Shown: piece by piece, positions 29,381-35,519 of the stretch
Position numbering within the stretch: the first letter of the stretch is position 1
Layout: every line of letters starts with the position of its first letter
DNA from: a virus
Reading direction: 5' to 3' (one strand)
Length of the DNA: 35,519 nucleotides
Virus record (IMG/VR): IMGVR_UViG_3300034374_007660
Span: 1-35,519 of that record
Notes under the pieces: model-generated
The model's input: the letters and a program-made list of their open reading frames with translations, nothing else
What the model was told of the DNA's origin: nothing
Database searches by the model: none
Made by a program: the position numbers and the translations under genes

Positions 29381-30414
29381 TACTCTACTTCACACGCTTG
29401 TCTATATAAGTCCTCGAATATACCTTTAATTGTTGTCTTATCATATTCGAATTCTGACTCATCAATATATCTATTCAAGATAGAAATTGTATTTTCTTCT
29501 TCACTAATTTCAAAATCTTCAGATTCCTGAATGGCAAAGTTTTCTACAATTTTGAGTTCTTGAACACCTGCAGAATGAATCTTATCAATAAACTTTTCAA
29601 AGTCTTTTGGTTTTGATTTTTTACGAACAATAACCTTTACAATTTTATCTTTAAATTCAGAGGCGTTGAAAAGTTTATAGTTTGTATCCTCATAGTAAAT
29701 ATTATAGAATAACTTATAAGGATTATCAATTGCAATATGCTCTAGAGTTTCTGTATCAAAAATATGAAATCCTCTTGGGTCATTTACATCAGTCCAATAC
29801 ATCTCATAAGGATTTCCTAGATAGAAGACCTTTCCGTCATCCGATCGAGTGTGGTAGTGACCGCTGTAGACTCTGATGAAGTTCTCAAATAACTTGCCGT
29901 CAGTACCATGCTCCATGATGATTTGTCGATTAACTCTAAATCCTTGGAGTTCAAGGTGCCCCATCGCACACTTGCAAGATGTCTTTTGAATAAGTTGATA
30001 GGTTTCATTTTCATTTTCCGAATTAATCCAAGGTAAAAATAGAATATCCAGTCCTCCAATGTTAACTTCCGTTGCTTTGCTGTATGTTTTAACATTTGAA
30101 TAACTTTGAAGAAGAAGGTCTGGAGAATTTACATCATTGGTGTTTTTATAATAAGTATCATGATTACCAATAATCATATGAACATCATACTCTTTAAGTG
30201 GATCAAATACAACTCTTTTTGCCCACTCAAGACTTTGGTAGTCAATTGACTTACGACTATCAAAAGCATCTCCCATATGAATCACAGTTTCTACGCCATG
30301 TTCCTTTAGAGCAGGGAAGAAGACATTTTTGTAGAAAAGTTCAAAGTAATCATGAAGAAACTTTGAACCTTTTCTGGCGCCATAGTGAGTGTCTGTGATT
30401 AAACCGATACGCAT
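29380..30414 (-). CDS. 47: Recombination nuclease subunit, T4 gp47-like (Mre11/SbcD)
   Basis: The 344-aa metallophosphatase-fold nuclease has the metal ligands D8/H10 in DTHYG, D49 in GDAFDSRK, N84/H85/D86 in GNHDTYY, a His in MGHLELQG and His residues in SGHYHTRS. It pairs with gp46. Length matches T4 gp47 (339 aa). Confidence 0.96.
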   Translation of the reverse strand: MRIGLITDTHYGARKGSKFLHDYFELFYKNVFFPALKEHGVETVIHMGDAFDSRKSIDYQSLEWAKRVVFDPLKEYDVHMIIGNHDTYYKNTNDVNSPDLLLQSYSNVKTYSKATEVNIGGLDILFLPWINSENENETYQLIQKTSCKCAMGHLELQGFRVNRQIIMEHGTDGKLFENFIRVYSGHYHTRSDDGKVFYLGNPYEMYWTDVNDPRGFHIFDTETLEHIAIDNPYKLFYNIYYEDTNYKLFNASEFKDKIVKVIVRKKSKPKDFEKFIDKIHSAGVQELKIVENFAIQESEDFEISEEENTISILNRYIDESEFEYDKTTIKGIFEDLYRQACEVE

Positions 30415-30426
30415 AGTAAGTTTTAA

Positions 30427-30645
30427 CTAGATTTCAAGTTTAGAATGGTGTGCTTTAAGTGTCAAATCTGGAGTGCTTTCTTCTCTTGGTCGTTTTTTAT
30501 TGATAACGATGAATTTATCATTCGCAAAAGTTCCTGCGATGTTGATTTCAATTTCTTGATCGTCACTCCAGATGGGTGTGCCATCTTTCTTTCGCATGTC
30601 TAATGCTTTTTCTAGACGAGTAATAATATCTTCGGTAATTTTCAT
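30427..30645 (-). CDS. Small hypothetical protein between gp55 and gp47, 72 aa
   Basis: A helix with TEDIITRLEKALDMRKKDGT, then strands (EIEINIAGTFANDKFIVINK) and a basic tail. It overlaps the gp55 stop by ATGA. A similarly placed small ORF occurs in cyanophages as I recall. Function unknown. Confidence 0.7.
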   Translation of the reverse strand: MKITEDIITRLEKALDMRKKDGTPIWSDDQEIEINIAGTFANDKFIVINKKRPREESTPDLTLKAHHSKLEI

Positions 30646-31166
30646 CGGTTTCTATATTGAATATTATCTTTAATAGTGTTGTAGTCAGAACTGTGTCCCG
30701 AAAGCAAGCTGTCATCAACCATCATAACTTCATCAAATCCAGTCTTCTCAATAATTTTGGTTTTAATGTCAAGTTGCTTTTTCTCTTTTTGGATTCTACG
30801 GAGAAAAGCATAATGAATGATCTGCGTAAAGTAAGCAAAAGGATTTTTGGATTTCTCAGGATCAAAATTATGAATATATTGAACGCAATTTTCGATTCCA
30901 TCTGAAATCATATCCTCACGAAACATATAATTTACAAAGTTTGGTTTATATGATAAGTGAGTTGCGATCTTTAAAAAACAATCTCCAAGATAATTTGGAA
31001 TGGGAGGTTTACCATCCCATCTTCGTGCTCTTTCTTCCTTTGGTTGTTCTCGTAAATCTTTACCGTATATCTCTTTATATTTCTTTTCGACTTTTGTACG
31101 GTAAACGATCATTGCCTCCAACAACTCTTTATTATTTACATAATGTTCTGATTTCTTTTTAGGCAT
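30642..31166 (-). CDS. 55: Late-transcription sigma factor, T4 gp55-like
   Basis: The 174-aa sigma factor directs host RNA polymerase to TATAAATA late promoters, with the gp45 clamp as activator. It contains PPIPNYLGDCFLKIATHLSY, FREDMISDGIENCVQYIHNF and NPFAYFTQIIHYAFLRRIQK, the sigma region-2-like core recognised in T4-like phages. Length is close to T4 gp55 (185 aa). It is the first gene after a good early promoter, as expected for a regulator needed before the late phase. Its target sites are present in this window. Confidence 0.93.
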   Translation of the reverse strand: MPKKKSEHYVNNKELLEAMIVYRTKVEKKYKEIYGKDLREQPKEERARRWDGKPPIPNYLGDCFLKIATHLSYKPNFVNYMFREDMISDGIENCVQYIHNFDPEKSKNPFAYFTQIIHYAFLRRIQKEKKQLDIKTKIIEKTGFDEVMMVDDSLLSGHSSDYNTIKDNIQYRNR

Positions 31167-31198
31167 GACATCGATTACTAATTCTATAAGATATCTTT

Positions 31199-31227
31199 AT
31201 TTTAGCACATCAACAAAGACTTGACAA
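31199..31227 (-). promoter_or_regulatory. Sigma70-like early promoter for gp55-gp47-gp46
   Basis: TTGTCA (31227-31222) and TAAAAT (31204-31199), each 5 of 6 to consensus, spaced exactly 17 nt, with an extended -10 TGC. It lies 33 nt upstream of the gp55 ATG. The rest of the 110-nt intergenic region, 31228-31276, holds no clear terminator. Confidence 0.78.
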
Positions 31228-31276
31228 GGTGCCAGATTAGCAGTAGACTACCTTTGTTAGGGTTGAAGGATGAGCT

Positions 31277-31702
31277 TTAGCTTTCTTTAGTATCTTCTAC
31301 TTCTAACTTAAATATATCTTCCAGTTTCTTACGGGCTTCTTTGACCGTAGAAATATATCCCATCTTTTCAGATGGCTTTACTTTTCCATATTGACTGAAT
31401 TCATCAATGTCTTCATCAGAAGAATCCGTAATATATTGAGTGTAGATATTGATTAACTTCTTATCTGTAGTTTCAGTCATAGTAATAATTTTATCTTGTC
31501 TAACAATAAAGAAATCATCATCAGATAATTCAACCCAAGGTTTCACCTTTATAAAAGATCCATGTTTGTTTTCTGACATTTTAACTACTACTGGATTTTG
31601 GAGAACAAGAATAGGATCACCATCATTCTCATCCACCATTACTAATGACAATACTTCTTCTCCAGATATCATTTTTATGATTGCGTGAAATTCATCTCCC
31701 AT
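31277..31702 (-). CDS. Sm-like protein 3 with C-terminal extension
   Basis: The 141-aa product follows the same pattern as the two Sm-like proteins before gp43: IIKMISGEEVLSLVMVDEND, LQNPVVV, VKPWVELSDDDFFIVRQDKI, ITMTETTDKKLINIYTQYI. It has an added 45-residue acidic/basic tail (SPSEKMGY-like section then EARKKLEDIFKLE). It starts 2 nt after the uvsW stop. Fold by similarity of pattern; function unknown, RNA binding possible. Confidence 0.72.
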   Translation of the reverse strand: MGDEFHAIIKMISGEEVLSLVMVDENDGDPILVLQNPVVVKMSENKHGSFIKVKPWVELSDDDFFIVRQDKIITMTETTDKKLINIYTQYITDSSDEDIDEFSQYGKVKPSEKMGYISTVKEARKKLEDIFKLEVEDTKES

Positions 31703-31703
31703 A

Positions 31704-33167
31704 TTAATTTTTAAGCGGTATGTTTACAATATCATAATTAAAATTTTCTTCGTTATAAATTTTAATTCTTTCGATTAGATGATTTAAAGTATAATTTTTC
31801 CTGGACTTGTAGGAAATGTCGTCAGCAATATCATAGAGTGTTGCTTTTGTTTTGTTATTTCCTTTTCTGAGAACTCTACCAATTGATTGGAGATTCCTAA
31901 TCCTCGACTTGGAAGGAGAAGCAAAAATAACATTGTGTAAGTTTTTAATGTTAATGCCAGTAGAGAATGTTCCATAAGATGCAACAATAATCGCATCATT
32001 CTCTTTCTCTGTAATCTCTCTTACTTTTTCTCTGTCTTCTGTTGCCACTCCACCATGAACAAAAAAGACATGTCGATCATCAATCTTATTGCTATTTATC
32101 ATTTCATATAAAGGTTGACCATGACCTTCTACTCTGGAGAATAGAATAAGAGTATTACCTTTAAGATCGAGAGCAAGATTTCGAATAAATTTATTTCTTC
32201 GTTCATGATTTATGATATACTGAACTTCTTCTTCAAAATTTTCAAATCTATGTGCTGGGTGCTTCAGTAGAAGCACATTAATGTCCAATTGAGCAACATG
32301 CCCTTTCTTCATCAACTCATCAGTTTTAATAATCTTATATGATGGTCCAAATAGACCTTCTAAGACCCACTTATGAGTTTGTGTTCCATCAAGCGTTCCG
32401 GTAAAACCAAAACGATACTTGCAATCTGCAAGCTTTGACATTATAGATATAAGAGATTTTGATTTAAACTGGTGTGCTTCATCTCCAACAACCACATTGA
32501 ATCTTGAAAAATACTTGCGAGGGAGTTTGTAGATGGACTGCCAGGTGGTGATAATCACCTGAGAATCAGTCTCTCTTTCACGTCCCGCATAAATCTTGTG
32601 GCAAAATGAACCTACATCCCAACCATAGTCTGCAAAGTCTTTATACATTTGCTCTACAAGCGAAGTCGTTGGAACAACTATCAGAATATTTTGTTGCTTC
32701 TCAACGTAATATCTCACAAGAGAGTATATCATCAGAGACTTTCCAGAAGCAGTTGGGGATATCAGCAGTCTTCTATTATGTCTTAGAGCGTCGTAGACCC
32801 CTTCTATTTGGTAGTCTCTAGGGGAATACCTACAGATAGCATTTATATAGTCTTTAACGCCTTCCTTAGAGATCATATTGTTCGTCTCAAAAGGAAGTCC
32901 ATAAAATTTATTGTCTACAAACTCATAAGTATAATCATGAGTTTCACAAAATCTTACGACTTTATCCAATAAACCAACATATATCTCACTAGTTTCGGTA
33001 TTGAATAAACGAATTTTTCCATCCCAGTGTCGATTACGAAACTGAGGCATAAACTTTGCACCAGGAACCTCAAACGTGAACTGATCTGCAAGTTCGTAAT
33101 AAACGTGAGGATCTGCCTTTATTGTTAAATATACTTCGTTCTTCTTTTGAATAATCAAATGAGACAT
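31704..33167 (-). CDS. uvsW: UvsW helicase, superfamily 2
   Basis: The 487-aa helicase removes R-loops and rewinds or regresses replication forks, and in T4 switches origin-dependent to recombination-dependent replication. Motif I is SPTASGKS at 137-144, motif II DEAH at 229-232, motif III GFTGTLDG, and motif VI QSIGRVLRKG. The N-terminal domain (residues 1-100) matches the small DNA-binding domain of T4 UvsW. Length fits T4 (503 aa). A possible late-promoter variant and a TATAAT are found just upstream. Confidence 0.95.
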   Translation of the reverse strand: MSHLIIQKKNEVYLTIKADPHVYYELADQFTFEVPGAKFMPQFRNRHWDGKIRLFNTETSEIYVGLLDKVVRFCETHDYTYEFVDNKFYGLPFETNNMISKEGVKDYINAICRYSPRDYQIEGVYDALRHNRRLLISPTASGKSLMIYSLVRYYVEKQQNILIVVPTTSLVEQMYKDFADYGWDVGSFCHKIYAGRERETDSQVIITTWQSIYKLPRKYFSRFNVVVGDEAHQFKSKSLISIMSKLADCKYRFGFTGTLDGTQTHKWVLEGLFGPSYKIIKTDELMKKGHVAQLDINVLLLKHPAHRFENFEEEVQYIINHERRNKFIRNLALDLKGNTLILFSRVEGHGQPLYEMINSNKIDDRHVFFVHGGVATEDREKVREITEKENDAIIVASYGTFSTGINIKNLHNVIFASPSKSRIRNLQSIGRVLRKGNNKTKATLYDIADDISYKSRKNYTLNHLIERIKIYNEENFNYDIVNIPLKN

Positions 33168-33182
33168 ATACTCATAATATTA

Positions 33183-33198
33183 ATTATAAGTATTTATT
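33183..33198 (-). promoter_or_regulatory. Possible overlapping late-variant and TATAAT signals before uvsW
   Basis: AATAAATA (33198-33191), 7 of 8 to the late consensus, and TATAAT (33188-33183) lie 24 and 16 nt upstream of the ATG at 33167. T4 uvsW is a late gene, so the first is the more likely if either is used. Confidence 0.4.
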
Positions 33199-33202
33199 GG
33201 GG

Positions 33203-35422
33203 TTAGTTTGGATAACCTTGCTGTTCTCCGGCAGCGTCCATTCTCTGTCTAGTGTCTGCTCTTTCTGCTTCCGTTCTTTCTCTTTTTCTTTTCTTTGGTT
33301 TAATCTGAACTTCTTGTGGTTGTTGGGGTTGAACTTCTTGTGGTTGTTGGGGTTGAACTTCTTGAGGTTGTTGTGCTTGTTGTGGTTGTTGTGCTTGTTG
33401 TGCTTGTTGAGGTTGTTGAGTTCTTGCAGATTTTTTAATTTGTTGCAAACGCTGCAAACTTCGCTGATGTTTTGATGATGCAGTATCATAATTACTTTGA
33501 GCTGTTGCCAAAGTATTCTGTGCTTGTTGTCTTATTTGATTGTTTGCTTGTGCAATAGGAGAAGTGGGATCCGTTGCAATATGAACCTCTACATTTTTTC
33601 TATGCTGCCTTAATATTGGTTCTCCAGTTTCTGGATTTATGGGAATAGATGCATTTTGCGCATTTACACTTGCTACTTCTAGATCTCTTTCAGTATCAAA
33701 GAATGCTTGTTGTGTTTGTTGCGCCTTTCGTGCAGCATATCTTGCCCGTCTTTCTGCTGCCTGCCTCTCTATCCTTTCTTGTTTTACTGCCTCTCTTTCT
33801 GCTGCTAACCTTTCATCTCTTTCCCTACCAACTCCTTTTGATCTCAATTCGGCAGTTCTTGCTTGTCTATTAAACGTATCCAAGGTCATTGGTCCTTGTT
33901 GTGGTTGTGCTTGATTATCTGGTTTATCTGCATCAGGTTTTGCTGGCCCAACTCTTCCTGCTAAAGCACCAGATCTTTGTATCCTTTGTGGTTCTTCTCC
34001 TCTACGTCTCATTTCAGATGCACGGTATCCATCCTCTGTTTTGCTACTTTTACCCTTTCCAGATCTAGGAGTAAGAGGTTGGTCCAGATCTGCCCTTTGA
34101 GATACTGGTTCAGATTTTGCTCTACTAACAACTTCACCCGTCTTAGGATCTACATAAGTTCCCCTAACAACTTCAGTTGCCTGCCCAGATGGGGAAGACT
34201 TAAGGAAATCTGAGAGAGATTTCATAGTTGGATACTTTGAAAGAATACCTTCAATTCGTTCTCTTTGTCCCTTTTTTAAATCACTTACATCAATTCTTTT
34301 TGTCAATAGTTTATAAGCTTTTTCATATTCTTTTCTTTTTGGATCATCTCTATCCATACCCATATAATCTATCTTAAGTTGTTTTGGATTATTTTTATAT
34401 TTTTTACTATCGGCAATTTTTTTAATTGCTCCAAGTTCACCTACTTCCAAATCTGACTTATCAATTTTATCATTTGGACTTCCTTTACCCCTCAAAAGTC
34501 TCATTGCAGTTAATGCATCTTTAAATTCTTGACTTTCTGGATCTAACTGAGCAGAAACTTCTTTCCCGAATTTTTGTTCACCACCAGCAGCTTCTTTATC
34601 AACTAATCTATCAAATCCGGGATAATTTTTAACAAGAGCATCAACTGCAGATTGAGCAATTGATAATCTTTTCTCACTCTTTTCTTTATTTTCTGTTGGA
34701 CTAATTTTTAAATTCTGTGCTCTAACATATTTTGATATATTAGATTCTAAGTCTGCCTCAAATTTTTTAATTTCTTCCTTTGAGGCACCATCTTTTTTCA
34801 GTTTTTGAATATATTTTTTAGCAGCAGCTTTGAATAATCCTCTAACTTCTTCTGGTTCGGCAGATAGAGTTTGTGATCCTTCTCCCTGCTTTAAACTAAT
34901 TCCTTGTCCAAATTTTTTATCTTTTGTGTCTGCGATAGAAATATCTCTTTTTGATGTATCTGCTTCTTTTCCAACTACATCTTTCCACATTCTTGTAGTG
35001 GGTGGAGTTGCTCCACCTTCAACTTTAGCATAAGCAGTTGATCTATTAGCAGCAGATTTTCCTCTTCTTCCTTTTGTATATGCTACAACACTATCTGGTG
35101 CCAATTTCAATTCGTCATAGTATGTTGATTGACTTTGACTTGCATTAGTATCTTTTCCCTTTTCAAATCCCCGTTTTGCCTTTGCAAAACTTAATGGATG
35201 TTTAGGATCTTGTCTAGCAGCATCAATTTCTTTCTCCATTGCTTGTCTAGCATCATCATATTTTCCAGCATTAATAAGATCTCTTATTTCTCTGCCGTAT
35301 TTTCTATGAGTAATAAAGTGATTCCATACTTTTCTGAATGCATGTTCATCACTATATTTTCCCTCAAATAAAAGGAAACCATATCTATAACATTCAAATA
35401 TAAAATCTCCGAAAGACTTCAT
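33203..35422 (-). CDS. Large probable internal-head protein with Gln-rich C-terminus
   Basis: The 739-aa protein begins MKSFGDFIFECYRYGFLLFE, similar in shape to T4 capsid-targeting sequences; FIFE at 7-10 and LLFE-G at 17-21 are possible gp21 cleavage points. Residues about 155-200 (DTSKRDISI, ISLKQGEGSQTLSAEPEEVR) recall nuclease-fold cores with D160 and K178 in the xD...xxK position. The middle is helical and Lys-rich. A basic Arg/Ala/Glu coiled coil covers about 520-590. The end is a QEVQPQQP repeat followed by KKRKRERTEAERAD. A late-promoter variant lies 28 nt upstream. Head location and nuclease activity are inferences. Confidence 0.72.
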   Translation of the reverse strand: MKSFGDFIFECYRYGFLLFEGKYSDEHAFRKVWNHFITHRKYGREIRDLINAGKYDDARQAMEKEIDAARQDPKHPLSFAKAKRGFEKGKDTNASQSQSTYYDELKLAPDSVVAYTKGRRGKSAANRSTAYAKVEGGATPPTTRMWKDVVGKEADTSKRDISIADTKDKKFGQGISLKQGEGSQTLSAEPEEVRGLFKAAAKKYIQKLKKDGASKEEIKKFEADLESNISKYVRAQNLKISPTENKEKSEKRLSIAQSAVDALVKNYPGFDRLVDKEAAGGEQKFGKEVSAQLDPESQEFKDALTAMRLLRGKGSPNDKIDKSDLEVGELGAIKKIADSKKYKNNPKQLKIDYMGMDRDDPKRKEYEKAYKLLTKRIDVSDLKKGQRERIEGILSKYPTMKSLSDFLKSSPSGQATEVVRGTYVDPKTGEVVSRAKSEPVSQRADLDQPLTPRSGKGKSSKTEDGYRASEMRRRGEEPQRIQRSGALAGRVGPAKPDADKPDNQAQPQQGPMTLDTFNRQARTAELRSKGVGRERDERLAAEREAVKQERIERQAAERRARYAARKAQQTQQAFFDTERDLEVASVNAQNASIPINPETGEPILRQHRKNVEVHIATDPTSPIAQANNQIRQQAQNTLATAQSNYDTASSKHQRSLQRLQQIKKSARTQQPQQAQQAQQPQQAQQPQEVQPQQPQEVQPQQPQEVQIKPKKRKRERTEAERADTRQRMDAAGEQQGYPN
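33307..33420 (-). repeat. 24-nt coding tandem repeats, Gln/Pro-rich
   Basis: Units gaacttcttgtggttgttggggtt at 33307-33330 and 33331-33354 are identical; a third at 33355-33378 differs at three bases. They are followed by shorter gttgtgctt-type repeats to 33420. They encode QEVQPQQP and QQAQQ units. Confidence 0.9.
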
Positions 35423-35449
35423 CTCTATCTTACTTCTATCATTATTAGG

Positions 35450-35457
35450 TATTTATT
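35450..35457 (-). promoter_or_regulatory. Possible late promoter variant AATAAATA
   Basis: Seven of eight bases match TATAAATA, 28 nt upstream of the ATG at 35422, a spacing like that of the exact late promoters here. Confidence 0.4.
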
Positions 35458-35519
35458 ATTCACCACAATTAAACTTGAAATCTAAAACTGCTTTATACAG
35501 TTCAGTTTTAAGATAATGT
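35456..35519 (-). CDS. Partial gene: C-terminal 20 codons
   Basis: The frame is open from the right edge of the window to a TAA at 35456-35458 and reads HYLKTELYKAVLDFKFNCGE. The sequence looks protein-like and the other two minus frames close early. The gene begins outside the window. No identity can be given. Confidence 0.45.
   Translation of the reverse strand, partial: HYLKTELYKAVLDFKFNCGE

Noticed and set aside
31205-31276. tRNA-like or small RNA gene before gp55
   Set aside because: No cloverleaf can be drawn; the region is explained by an early promoter and a short untranslated stretch.
33299-33421. Repeat cluster as a possible CRISPR array
   Set aside because: Units are 24-nt, directly adjacent, without spacers, in frame, and encode Gln/Pro repeats.

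Overview
The window looks like the replication and recombination core of a T4-like myovirus that infects marine cyanobacteria (a cyanomyovirus). The base composition is AT-rich. Every credible gene lies on the minus strand, so transcription runs from high to low coordinates. The T4 replisome set is recognisable: gp43 polymerase, gp44/gp62 clamp loader, gp45 clamp, gp41 helicase, gp61 primase, UvsX, UvsW, gp46/gp47, RegA, sigma gp55 and NrdA. It is accompanied by genes typical of cyanophages: Hsp20, a CobS-like AAA+ ATPase, a MazG-like pyrophosphohydrolase, a DUF3110 protein, a DUF3310 protein and Sm-like proteins. No photosynthesis gene is present in the window.

Layout in transcription order (right to left). 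35.5-33.2 kb: the tail of an unknown gene, then a large Gln-rich protein that may be an internal head protein. 33.2-31.3 kb: UvsW and an Sm-like protein. 31.2-27.4 kb: an early-type promoter, then gp55, a small ORF, gp47, DUF3110 and gp46. 27.4-25.9 kb: three small ORFs, then a late gene with an internal duplication. 25.8-23.4 kb: a zincin/VWA protein (CobT-like) and two small ORFs. 23.3-17.0 kb: a promoter with three 11-bp tandem repeats, then CobS, DUF3310, gp45, small ORFs, gp44, a membrane miniprotein, a Dam-type methylase, gp62 and RegA. 16.9-16.4 kb: Hsp20 between two terminators. 16.4-9.2 kb: two Sm-like genes, gp43, UvsX, gp41, MazG, a relay of tiny overlapping ORFs and tRNA-Ala(UGC). 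9.2-5.2 kb: probable virion or internal-head proteins. 5.2-0.9 kb: small ORFs, gp61 primase and NrdA. 0.9-0 kb: a GIY-YIG homing endonuclease followed by a second, diverged copy of the NrdA C-terminus.

Regulation can be partly read from the sequence. Three exact T4-type late promoters (TATAAATA) and several sigma70-like TATAAT promoters occur. Many sit directly on the U-run of an upstream hairpin terminator, giving compact stop/restart modules. Most genes overlap by ATGA or TAATG, which implies translational coupling. Several annotated starts were moved inward to the ATG that makes such an overlap, because the outermost possible start codons are only TTG or GTG.

The observations most worth following up are: the endonuclease insertion that leaves two nrdA tails; the helically phased repeats at the cobS promoter; the CobS-like/zincin-VWA pair; three Sm-like paralogues; and a set of proteins with T4-like capsid-targeting N-termini, one of which may carry a nuclease-like core.
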